Assembly (NCBI GenBank): GCA_004794785.1
Contig: SJOL01008692.1
Coordinates: 1,137,640 to 1,201,639, forward strand
Length of the DNA stretch: 64,000 bases
From: Opisthorchis felineus
Taxonomy: Eukaryota > Platyhelminthes > Trematoda > Opisthorchiida > Opisthorchiidae
Reading direction: 5' to 3'
Position numbers and translations under genes: made by a program. Under the pieces are notes generated by a model. It saw only the letters and a program-made list of their open reading frames with translations. It was not told where the DNA came from and made no database searches. This document shows positions 41,001-53,000 of this stretch, in pieces; within the stretch, counting starts at the first letter, position 1, and each line of letters opens with the position of its first letter.

Positions 41001-44000
41001 CTGGGATACTGCCAGGTTGCCCGAGCCTAGACAGGGAAGTCGAGAGGCAGAGATCGGGTTCGAACCATGGACCTTCCGGTCAGCAAATTCGCGCTCTAAC
41101 CATTGAGCTGTCTCGCCCCATAGTGGCACGGTATACCCAATGGACGGTGGTACGCCGCTGAATCATCGTATGCTGTCGTTCATTCACTGCTGTGTCAATA
41201 GTTTATCGGGCGAGTGACCAAATATCGTCATTCACACCCGGTTTCCCCCGGTTCGTACGATTCCAGGGATTTATACCCCTTGTAGGCGTGTTTTGAATCC
41301 GAAGCCGGCAAGACAGAGAACTATCACGACTTCCATATGGAGCGTATGAAGTGCTTGCTCACGTGCAAGCCAACCACATCGTTTGATCGCTGTGAGTCTA
41401 ACAGCAAAAGAGCACGAGGTTCATAAGTACATTTATTGTCTACTGAATTATCTCACTCTTTGGCTATTTCTCCGGAGAGTGTGCAATTTATACAGGAGGT
41501 CTGCGTGACTAAACTACCAATGTCCACATGGGATTTATGTCATTTTCCCATTGCAGCGGCTGATTTATTGTTGTAAAAGTTCTTTTCTCTTTTTCTGGTC
41601 TGTCGATTACAAATAAGTAACTCCCCAACGAACTTAGTATACGAAGTACTTTAAGGAAATCAATTTAGATGACATCCGGGCTACTCCTGTTGTGGGGGAC
41701 TTGGCCTCGTAGTTCAGCTCAAGACAAAGAATCCACGGCTGAACTACTTAGCCAATCCAGTCACTTTTCCTAACGTGCCTTACTTTTTATCTGGTCCGCT
41801 AGTCACCATAAATATCAGGTTCGGGTGCACTATGTGTCACGTTCATATCTATACGATGTTAACCAATTGTCTGCTATGTTGAGAGCCCGTTTGTCGGGGG
41901 CTATTGCCAGAGTTAGCCAGCTTTGACGCAGATGACTGTTTCACGATCATTCGGGTTCCTTGCTTCTCAGCTTTGTTGAAAGGCTCGCTCAGACAATATC
42001 GACAAGTGTAACTTGCAGAGTGCATGTTTCTATTCGTTCTCCTCATGATTTAATTCTCTCCCACACAGACAACTTCTGCGCACTGGACAGCCTGTATCTA
42101 CATTTAATGGACCAGTATAAGACGGCTTGCAAACAGCTGCCCTTGACAAGTGATCGTGCACAACAGTTGCACGACTTGATGAAGGTGAGTCCACGTTAGT
42201 ACCCTGTCATTATTCCCCTCAGCATTTGTTTGATCTAGCCCACGCTGCTGACGGACAATCCAGCGTCATTCCAACAGCTGACGAACTGGAAAACCTGCTT
42301 CAAATGGATGGTGACGCGCGCAAATTGGATGAAGAAGTGAATCGGATGAGTCTCCGCGGGAAGAAGCTTTCTGTGGACTCACGTATGTCCGTTTTTCCCC
42401 CCTGACATTCTATGTTGCTTTGTCTTGCAGAAGTTACGTACAACTCCACTGCCTCATCGACCGGGGTAAATCGAAGGTCCATCAAAGCAAACGAGTTCCA
42501 GTCTTCACCCTCCTCCTCGTCTTCCTCGGCAAGGTCTAGTCATTTGCGGAATCGATCCTATGCGAATTCACGCAGTGTCCCTGTCACAATCATGCACGTA
42601 AGGCAATTAACCAATCGCTCGGGTCCATTTGTGGTGTTTATTATCCGTTTTCGGTTTTAATTGACATACACCACAAATACGATGGATTCGGGTATGCCTC
42701 ATTTTTATTCAACTTTTGGCCGTTTTCATCAAATTTTGACGTAGTTTCTGCTTTCGTGATGACCATATTTTCCTGGACAGCTGGAGCTCAGTAAGCTCAC
42801 ACAGCTAGCTGACGATTTGATTACATCTCTATCGTGGACACTTTTGCATAGCATTTGCTCTGTACTCTACCACCGAAATCGCCGAAAGATCGAATTTTCT
42901 CATGCTTTAGATCCGTTACTCTATCCACTATTTGTGTGGTATAGACAAGAACTGTATATGTGATTTTTCGCTCCCAAATGACTTCGATCGAATGGACCGA
43001 TAGCTGGTTAACCTGTGAAGACAGTCTATAGTAGGCGGAGTCGCAAATGACGGTATGAATGATCCCGGAGCAACATTATTGAAGCCTGACTGCCTCTTTG
43101 CAACCCAATGACCATCTTAAGAAGTAAATTCTATGATAGAACTGTAGATTTTCACGTTGGTGGAACAAACTGCTGGATCGGCTGCGTACGTCGTATGGTT
43201 TGAGTCCTTAGGTCCCCTGCATATTGCCGGCGAAATGGAACACGAAATTGTTCACGTCTGTGGATGATCTTTGTTGAGTAATTCGTGAATCGCAGATTTC
43301 ATAGTACGTACCCTGTAGTTGAATATGATGCGTTAACTGTACAGAAGTCTTTCGGATCATCATTAAACAGCGTACGTCCTGAAAGTCCCAGTCACATGAG
43401 ACCGGCTTTCGGATTGTACTCGTTGTGGTGTGTCCGGTGTGCATGCACTGACTGCATCTGTCCCGCATGTGAGCTCCGAAGGACCAAGTGGTCGTTTTTG
43501 ACTACTCAAACGAGAAGTCTTCACTTACGCAGATTTCGCATCCAGTCCACTGAAGCCAACTTGCCCGCTTTTTCAGCTTCATTGTCTCTTGACAGTTATT
43601 GTCTGTTGTACGCGTTTCCTGTATTAGTAGAACTGGTATGGGGGACAGTTTCTCTTTCGACGACGTTCTTCTTGGAAGCTGCTTTTAGCCATCTATTTTG
43701 ACCAGGGCCTCAATCGGCCATTGCCTTTTTCTTTCGAGGACCACTCATGCTAGGCTGTCACTACAGTCAATCGGCTACTGTCAGTCTCATCCGTACGTTT
43801 TCAGGTGCCTCCACAATCAACTCAGTTGGACGTGTCCAGTTCCACAACACAAGACAGTGGATTGTTTATTTCTTCTGTCGCCTCGGTACGGTCAAAAACA
43901 AAAACAAAGCTCCCTAATCGTACAACACCCAGATTGTCCTCCAATTCAACCGCCCACGAACGGTGTCCCATCCCAGCGGATTTGGATGCGAGTTCAACAG

Positions 44001-47000
44001 TTCAGTCAACACCCACATACAGCAAAACTCGGGAACGTGTGTCCGGCAGTAGTCTACCTCATTCCAACTCAGTGTTTCTGTCCACTAGGAAAACCAATCA
44101 GCTATCGCGTGCTTCACAGACTCCGCCACTTCAGTCCACAGTTGAACCTGTGGTTCGCTACCGAAACACAAAAGCTGAAGCTTTGAACTTGAATCGAATC
44201 GATGAAAGGTATTTTCCTTTTTTGGCTTTCTTTACAGTTGATTGTGATTGTATGGTTCAGCACACTCTTGCAACTTCTATATGTAAGGTGCATTCTAGGC
44301 ATTCTATGACCTTGTAATTCCGTAAGCACGATTTGACAGAACTATGCAGGATTGGAACCACTGATCACCCGGGTACCGCCTTGAAAACATAGCCACCATC
44401 GGCGTGTACCTCCAATGTGTGAATCATCTTAAGGGCCGACTCGTTCACATTGAGCGAGGAGAACACTGATGATGCCGCTCAGAATTGTCTTCTCTGGGGT
44501 CGGATTATCCTTCTGACTTCGACCTCTTTTTCAGCACTGATGTTTATCGCGAGAACATAATCTGCTCTTCACTCAACTGTATTAACCTCGTTCGGGTTGT
44601 CCTAACTTCCCCCAGGATTCTCAAAATGAGAATGTTCCTTGCGTTGATTGCTTTTGCACAATCACACTACTTGTCGGATCAGCCTAATCCCCTATTCCGA
44701 TTGACCGTTTGCCTTATTTTCACCTTTACGGTGACGAAGCATCAGTGTTGAGCATTGATGTTATGCTATCGATGATAATGATGAACCGGCTCTTGGGTTT
44801 TCTGAGTTCACAAACTCTAAACGGTTTCTCGCGTACCAGGTAGCTTTCAGCTTTGAATCTCTGCATATCATTTCATCTGCCTTTTGAACTACTCATAGAT
44901 AAGAGTTGCTGGATTTTTGCCTGCTCTTTGGAAGTGCAATGCTAATCACCGCATCATTTGACATCTTTCTCTTACTGTCCTGATCGATGACCTGTACGGA
45001 TTACTCTGTTAACCCATGTTTTTGCTCTATTTCACGGCATTTGGGGAGACCATCATTAAACGAGACAATTTTGAAGACCCAGCCGTCTACATCTAATTTA
45101 CTTCTGTCGGGTTTTACTAAGCCATCCCTGATCATCATCATCATCGACAGCATGACATCAGTGTTCAACACTGATGCTTCACTGCCGTACTAAATGAGGA
45201 ACGGCCGCAACACCCGGTATTCCCAGCCGGTCACCCATGCAAGTACTAACCGGGCCCAACGTTGCTTAACTTCGGTGATCAGACGAGAACCGGTGTTTCC
45301 AACATGGTATGGTCGCGGCCATCCCTGATACAACAAGAGATATTGTCGGGCGAACTGCCTAGTTCTGGGTAGCGCTCGAAATAGCCCGCTGGTTAAGGTG
45401 CGTACTTACCGACCGCAAGGTCCATGGTTAGAGCCCAATCGTGGCACGTTGATTGCTCCTTCTAGGCTTGGGCAACCTTACAGTATCTGTCCTCGTACCT
45501 CTTTCAAGCGGCGTGGCAGTTATGCGCCGAAACGGTGTTGCGGCTGGACGATTATCTCATTTTCTTCACTAGGTGTAAGTATGCCTCACTGAGAAGCGCG
45601 GTAGTGCTAGGCCACAGATACCGGTGGTCTCTCCACTTGGCAGACATCGGCAAGTGTTTAAGGTTAGGGCTGTGTCGGCCTGCCCTACTGAAACCTAGCT
45701 TGTTCCGGTGACTTTTATCTGACCACAAGGTCACGCGTAGACACATTAATTGACGAACGATCTGTGGTTGGACTCTATCGTTTTTGGTGCATGGCTGCCA
45801 CGTGACCTGATGGAAGCGTGAAGGCTGGGATACTGCCAGGTTGCCCAAGCCCAGGCAGAAGCGGTCAAAACACTGGGGTTGGACGTTACAGGCAGTAAGC
45901 TCGCGCCTTAATTACCGAGCTTTTCAGTAAGCAATCGGTACTGTAGAAATTCGTTTCGTGCTGTGGGGATTCCCTTCCAGATGGAAATCGGTCTGCAGGA
46001 CACTTACAGTCGCAGCTAGAACATATGGTAGAGTGTGGTCACCAGTATGACGGACAGCATGCCATCTGTTTTGTTTACAGAGGACCACTAGTCCAGCGTA
46101 AACATGGTTGGATTTTTCAGATGGACACATTTCACCGTCTTTTCTAGTCAGTCGTACGTATGGCTGTCGCGTCTCGCCTTTTCGCATTTTATGCACTGGT
46201 TGCCTTCCATCTAGCTTTTTTTCGATTTTTCGAAATCAGTGGGCGGTTGTGAACGTGTATCTTTGCTGAAACGTCTGCATCTGGTTCACCTCTTCGGCAA
46301 ACCTATCAAGAATGCCTGTCTCCGTGGTTCTGAGAGCTATTCGGTTTCACCATTGATCGATCGATGCTTGTCCCACAAAAAAGGGAGGACGTGTAAAGCT
46401 TTGTACAGCACGTGCCTTCAGTAAAAGCTGCCCGTTTGTGTATTACGTTTACGGTTACGTTTTTTTGAGACAGTCTATGAGAGAATCATTTAAAAAACAT
46501 TAAAATGCTCCTTGTTCCGGAATAAGTCATCCAAACAGTAGGTACTCTGTTCACTTTTTCGGGAGTTCGGCTACTGAGAACAACAACATGCAATAGAATG
46601 GACGGATCGTAATAGCTACCTGTTTCCTGTGCGGTAACTCAGCTCATGCCTAGACTTCTGATATCTTGCAGTGTCATCCCCACAGGCTCATTTTGCCGTT
46701 ATTGCCGTAATCGGATTAAGTTATTTGGTTAGATGGTTTTCCTTTAGCCCTGTTTCTTGAATAATGCTGGACCAGTGACAGTAGCCTTGATTATATTTGC
46801 AGCCTACAAAAAACACTCAACACCAAGGTTTTAACGGATATTTGCTATTTTCGATTCGTAGTCCTTTCGATAAGAGTAGCTACCTATCTTAGGGTCACTA
46901 GATTTATAGGATTATATTTAAACCAGTCTCACTTAATACGGATCAGATGCTCGTCAGAAAATCACAATCATTATCTGCAAACTAACCTTGTTAGTTTGTG

Positions 47001-50000
47001 CTAGCCTACCAAAGCCATTGTACGATATTCCGTCCTTCTTCGGCTGATTGAGAGCCAAATTTGAGTAAGCACGTTTATTAGCATGTTTGAGTGAACACAC
47101 CTCACAAAGCTGCTGCTGTGTGGTATCTGAACAACCTGGAATCGAATCTTACTGAGATTAGCTAGGCCAGTCGTGATGGAACAAGGACCTCATCCACAAT
47201 GTGGCTGACTTCTGCGTACAACTCTTTGTCTTTCAGGAGTTTGTCGGCGTAGCCATTTAAGAATGCTCTCTACATTCGACGGCCGTTGCTGAGGCGAATC
47301 GCTTTTCAGTTATCTTATCTATCTTGCTGGTAGGTTGGTTGTGCTATGCTCTCACCGCAGTGATCAGGTTTGGACAATTTGTATGACGGAAAACTCCATC
47401 ACTAACTACGCACTGTTCGCGGTTATCTTGGTCGGGCATTCTGTCATCCTGGAGGTTCTGCCTACAGGGGATTCAGTGTTTCAAAAAACTGAGAATCCTT
47501 TTCTCACAAAGAATCACTGCATACGCATCCAGTGTAAAAATGGTCTTCTGCTGGAGGCGATGTGATAGTCACTGAGTTTTTAAGTCAGCTTGAGCGACCC
47601 TATGAGATTATCATTCGAAATGTTCCGACGGCTGAGTTAGACGTATGAAAGGGTGGGTGGATGTATTATCATAGCCCACTTGTGCCAGAAAATGAGCAAT
47701 TTTCAATGTCGTAGCGCCAACAGCGTATGATTCTCACCAGTTAGTGGTCTTTCTCAGTTTGTTTCATTGCTGAAGAATCCAGTTTAAGGAAGGCCTTTAT
47801 AGCACACGAAGCAGAGTGCTTTTGAATACTCTGACATTACCCAAGTACTTTGGAATTGCCCAATGGTGATACAGTGTCAAGGTCATCAGTAACGGACTGG
47901 GAGTTGTTGACTCTTCAGACTATTTCCAAGGTGTCATATTGCAACTAGAAAACGTTTAATTTATTCTACTTTTGACCGTGACCGCGCTTTCTCGCATCCC
48001 GGTTGTCGAGTCTGTTTAGCAGCACAGACACTGGTTTGACTCGTCAATCCAAGGTTCCTTTTACTTCACGATGACCAGTGCACACGTTATGGCCTTGACT
48101 CAATGACGCACACGTGCGCATGCAAGCTTGCAAGCATGCAAACTTGCAAGCATGCAAACTGGTTTTCTCTTGCAGACGTCCCGGTATTTACCCACTCACT
48201 CCCTAGCCGCTGGCGATCAATCAACAACGATATTACTAACCAACCCCTTGTTTTCATTGACGCTTCGGTCTCCTGGCAACGCCCTGTCGTCCCACTAAGT
48301 GACACACCCATACTACGTACATTATATCTGTCTCTATGCCCCGGTGACTCAGCATGTCAGTTTGTTGCCAGTATTAGGGACAGCTTGCTTTTCAGGAAGG
48401 TGTGATCATTTGCAGTTGCAGAACCACGGAAACTCCGGAAATCGGTTGGTGACTACACATTCTGTTCGTTTTCGTTTTTGCAAATATCTTCAAAGGAGCC
48501 GTGATGCGATAGATAGTCCGGTGTTGCTTGTGACATCCCGTCTCCGCACTTGGGCTTCCTTACCGGTGTGTACAAAGTTTAACCCGCTTGAAAACCAGTC
48601 GGTTGCTTTTTGGGATTTTGTCCCTACAGTCGAACAGCTATGTCAATGTCGGATCAATAAGTTGATGAGTAGAACAAAGACAATTTGAATATTCAAACGT
48701 TGTTAGACACTTTGACAAAACGGATCGATAGCTAAGCTCAACGGACGACACTGCGCAATGCAGTTAATTGGGTCATCCTGTCAGGCTCATCCTCCTGTGC
48801 AATAAATTCGCGCTTTTATTTGGTCAACGGGTGAAGCAGACAACTGGGAGGTGAACAGAAAATACACATCGGGCTGTCGCCTTCGAACGGATGCGTTATC
48901 TACCCAGCTATGTTGTTCCCGTTGACCTTGGTTTCTGCTGTCCTTATGTTAGAGAGATAATAGGCTGCCACTACGGCAAAGGTGTTAAAGCATCGCCTGG
49001 AACGCTGTTTTCCGGACCATGGCCATGGCTAACACCTGAGATGTAGCTTCTTCCTTCTGTCGGGATTTTTTCCGACGGCATCAGGTTTTTTGTAGCCTCC
49101 ATCTTTTGTATCGTTTCACCTTGTGGTCGTATTTGCAGATTTTTCTCTTTCTGATATTTAGCCTATGGATTAATCCTTGAGCAAGCCTACTGTAGGCTCA
49201 GTCGGCAAACCTGTGGATATGGACATTGCGCCGTAGGAAAGGGCTGTCTTTGTCTTGGGCCACCACTTCGAACACTGTTGATTAGAGCCGTTTATTTATT
49301 CAACCTCGCAGGGGCAATGGATTTCACGGGTACGAGAAATCGGACGCTCATTTGGCGGTTGCATTCTTTGTGAATCCCGTAGAGGGAAGTTTTCGGCCCT
49401 ATGTGTATTTGTTCAAGTTTGGGCTTTTACCGTTGACTGCGTCATGTATCCGCTGAAATCGATCGGACGCAGCTGCTTTTTCGATTCTCAGGGATAGTGA
49501 TGAAAATACCACGCTTTGCTTCTTTGTGCACCGGGTGCCTGTTTGTATGTGTTTTCAGAAACCGCACACACAGCCACTTCAATTTTCTGTCTAGTTCTGA
49601 GTGTTTTGGTTCCTTGGAAAGAAAGTTTAGCGCATATCGTCGGAAACTACGTCCCATACGCACGTTTTATCTCAGCGTCGCGCATACATTTCGCTCTCTC
49701 AGCTCTGGGTCGAATGGTCAATATCTCAGGAGCTTGATTTTCCTGAGAAACTGAGAAACGTGGGCACATTGCTGGCACCGGTACACTTTGTACCGTTTTT
49801 TACTGAGTGCCCATTTCAAAATGGCAATACAAGGTAAAGCCCTGTCGATCGTCGGCTACTAATTCTGACCACAGAGCAACCTGGCCTTGCTTGACAAACA
49901 GGTTATATGCGATAAAACACAGTTGCAATGAACCGTCGGACGCATCAGTGAGGGGAGTTTCCTTTAGGCGTCCTTTCTAAATAATATTTCAAGATGTTTT

Positions 50001-53000
50001 TCGTCCATCTGCTGACGGCCCTCTCCCAAGTGCCCTTTCAGCACCGCCCGTCTGGATGTTTTCCAAATTCCTTATTACGTTTGGCCCCGGCGTTTTCTTG
50101 AGCTACACGGAGAAAACAGCCTCGAACCCGCAATCTTCTTTCGTTGGAATCGATCTCCAGTTGGTGTGATCGATCGCCGGGCACGAAACTGAGCTAGAAT
50201 CGCCATATGGTGTAGGCAATCAGAGTAGTGCGAGTCGCAAGCTGGCATGTTCATCCTGAAGCTAGAAATGAGGTTTCTACACGACCAGTTCCGACAGCTC
50301 ACTTCAGTTGGAAGTGATGGTTTACCAAGCCATGTGCCTTTTGTTCCATCCAATTCGTCCGGGCCGACCCTCACGACTCAATGGGAACGATCACGTAGAT
50401 TGATGAGTTTGGCGGTTTAGAAGATAGCGGACAGTTTTTCAGACTGTAGCTTTGCCCTTGAATCACATGTGTACTGTACAGGTGAAGAACCCACGTTGCA
50501 ACACCACATCAGACGTTGGAAACCAACCAAGCTTATCAGGCTGCCATCAACCAGAGACATGAAACACAAGTAGTTCACTCTAGATCGGCCGTGTTCTACG
50601 CTCTAATCTGCATCAGCACGATCGAATCAAGCAAGCTTCATCCTCAGTGCGGTCCAACTCGCACATAAAAGAAAAACCAGCGGTTGGTTCTGATGTCCAA
50701 ACACTATGTTTTGTATGATTGGGATCGCCAAATTCCGAACCGAATGCGGGTATCTGTTCGCACCAGTACTACTACTCGTTCGGTGTGTTTGACCTTGTAT
50801 GACGCACAAACCCGCATCAACAACCACACCCCTCCCCAGCACGGATACATTCATCATTAGGACATAGCAAGCTACAATAACAGATTGTTCGAATTTCTGA
50901 CGTGCCTTAATTGTTTTCTGATTAACAAGCTTTTGTTATTTGTTGCTATTTTTCTTCTGTTTACAACTAATCACACTTTTCTGTTCGGCCCTCTTCACTT
51001 CTGTCTATAATTAATGGCTGAGAAATCGCGGTGATTTATCGTCACCCGGCTAGTCATTATCTCACACTTTTGCAGTTTCCTTCCATATTCAATTGCAGCG
51101 CACGATGCAGTTGCTCAAAACCGCGTTCGGTTGCTTTTGTACTGCACGCGCGCGCACACACTAGCACGTGCGGTTGTTTGATTTATTGTTGTTGTTTCAT
51201 ACACAGTAGATCAGCTGGTGGCTAGCTGGAAACGAACACCAAAAAAATGCAGATCATCATCCCTATTGCAAATGAGAGCTTTCGAGCAGTGGGTTTGCAA
51301 AACAGTACCCTCTTTTGGGTGTTTGTTTGTTCGAAGGAGCCATGTCTTGTCATGAGGAAATACCCCCTTGAGGAAATAATTCTAGGATTTTTTTCTGTCA
51401 TTATCCTCAAACTTGAATAGGATGTATGAAACTAAGATACTACTCATAAGGTTGTTGAAAACCCTTCGACACTCCACGACCGGCTTCGCCCTTCCTGGGG
51501 CGCATCAGGTAGGCGCAGTCCCCAGATTTTCCTCAACCTTACGTTCTACCTGAACCCAAATTGCGCGAAATTGGTGAGATGCACACATTTGCATACCAGT
51601 TTAGTTTCCAGGGCGGACTCACTTGGAAACCGGCTGAATCTCTCGTTTATGAAATTCTTCTTCAAGAAGAATATCATGAACTAGAGATTCAGCTGGAACT
51701 CAAGTAAGTTTCCCATGGAATCCAAATCGGTATACAAATAGGTGTATTCCGTTTATAGGATGTAATTCCTGGTTACTGAACTGGCTGACTCTGGAGAGGA
51801 GAGATCACAATGTTAGTGTCCCTTGTGAATGGCCTGGACGTGTCAGTTGGAAGCCTTGCAAAAAGCGAACGATGTGACTGGCATTGTTACTACATTATCC
51901 CCGGTTTTGCTAGCTGGGCTCATGTTGACTCGATTGATCGTTTAACGTAGTAGTAATTTGGGACAGGCCACAACGGGATGTGCCTCGAGTGAACAAGGCA
52001 ATCAATGGTGTGCACGCATCAATTCCTGTCGACGTAACAGTCCTGAAGGGACACAGAAGGTCTTACTAATCCGGCATGATGCGAAAACGAAGCACCTGAG
52101 CTACACAATAGGCCCTTTCAGGAGGAATTCCGCATCATGGTATTGTAGTTGACTTCAATTTACCAGTCGTCGGTCACGCAAAGCAGACGAAGCGCGTAAC
52201 ATTGTTGCTTCATTAGCAGCTTTCTTAGGCTTAATTTGATTCGGATTTGCGTGATCATGGTTGAAAACATGCCACACATACGGAGAAATGGTCGATTATG
52301 GGATCAGTCGAGTTGTGATAACGCATTACAGAAGGTACGGCGGAAGCGCAAAGGTGACGCTCGAACCACTGACCTCCCGCTTGCCAGCGGACGTTACCGA
52401 GGACGGCACCTCATGTGGTCGAAATTCACGTGTGCTTCTTCATGATGGATTAATAGCCGAAGACTGTTAACTCTATTAGCGAGCCCTTTGTGTGACAAAC
52501 ATTGGTGTAAGCTGCCATGATGCCGAAGGAGTTTTGTTGAGTGTTGAAGGTTCACATGACACGCCGGTGTTGAACTCGAACCGGAAAGCTCCTGCTGATA
52601 GGGTGCGCAACCACTCCCCATCATGTACAGTGTCACCTCCGCCTCTCGACTTCCCCTGCCTAGGCTTGGGCAACCTGGCAGTATCCCAGCCCTCGTGCTT
52701 CCTTTGGGGGGCATGGCATCTAGGCCCCGAAAGGGTGTTACAGCTGAACGAAAACTATTTTCAGTGAAATGCTATGAGAAGTGTGAATCACCACGTAGCA
52801 GGGGTACTCAAACTAGTGCTATACACCACACTTTACTCAGCCTCCTTCCTGAGTTCTATTAGAATCGAGATGCTACACCGTACTTGCAGTTGAATTCCCA
52901 GAGTATCATACAATAGATTGGGGCTGGCGGAGAACACTCTCTTGTACCCTTTATGGTGCTGACTCCTCTCTTCGCAGAGGTCTTTCCAAATGGATTACTT

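Noticed and set aside
43698..44186. Second long plus-strand frame over exon 12
   Set aside because: It overlaps exon 12 in another frame. Exon 12's chosen frame begins at a strong acceptor in the phase of exon 11 and has Ser/Thr-rich composition like the rest of the protein.
45203..45320. Functional host 5S rRNA gene
   Set aside because: The flanking TSD, fused repeat body, ATG tail, lack of a T-run terminator and single copy in an intron all point to a retroposed SINE.
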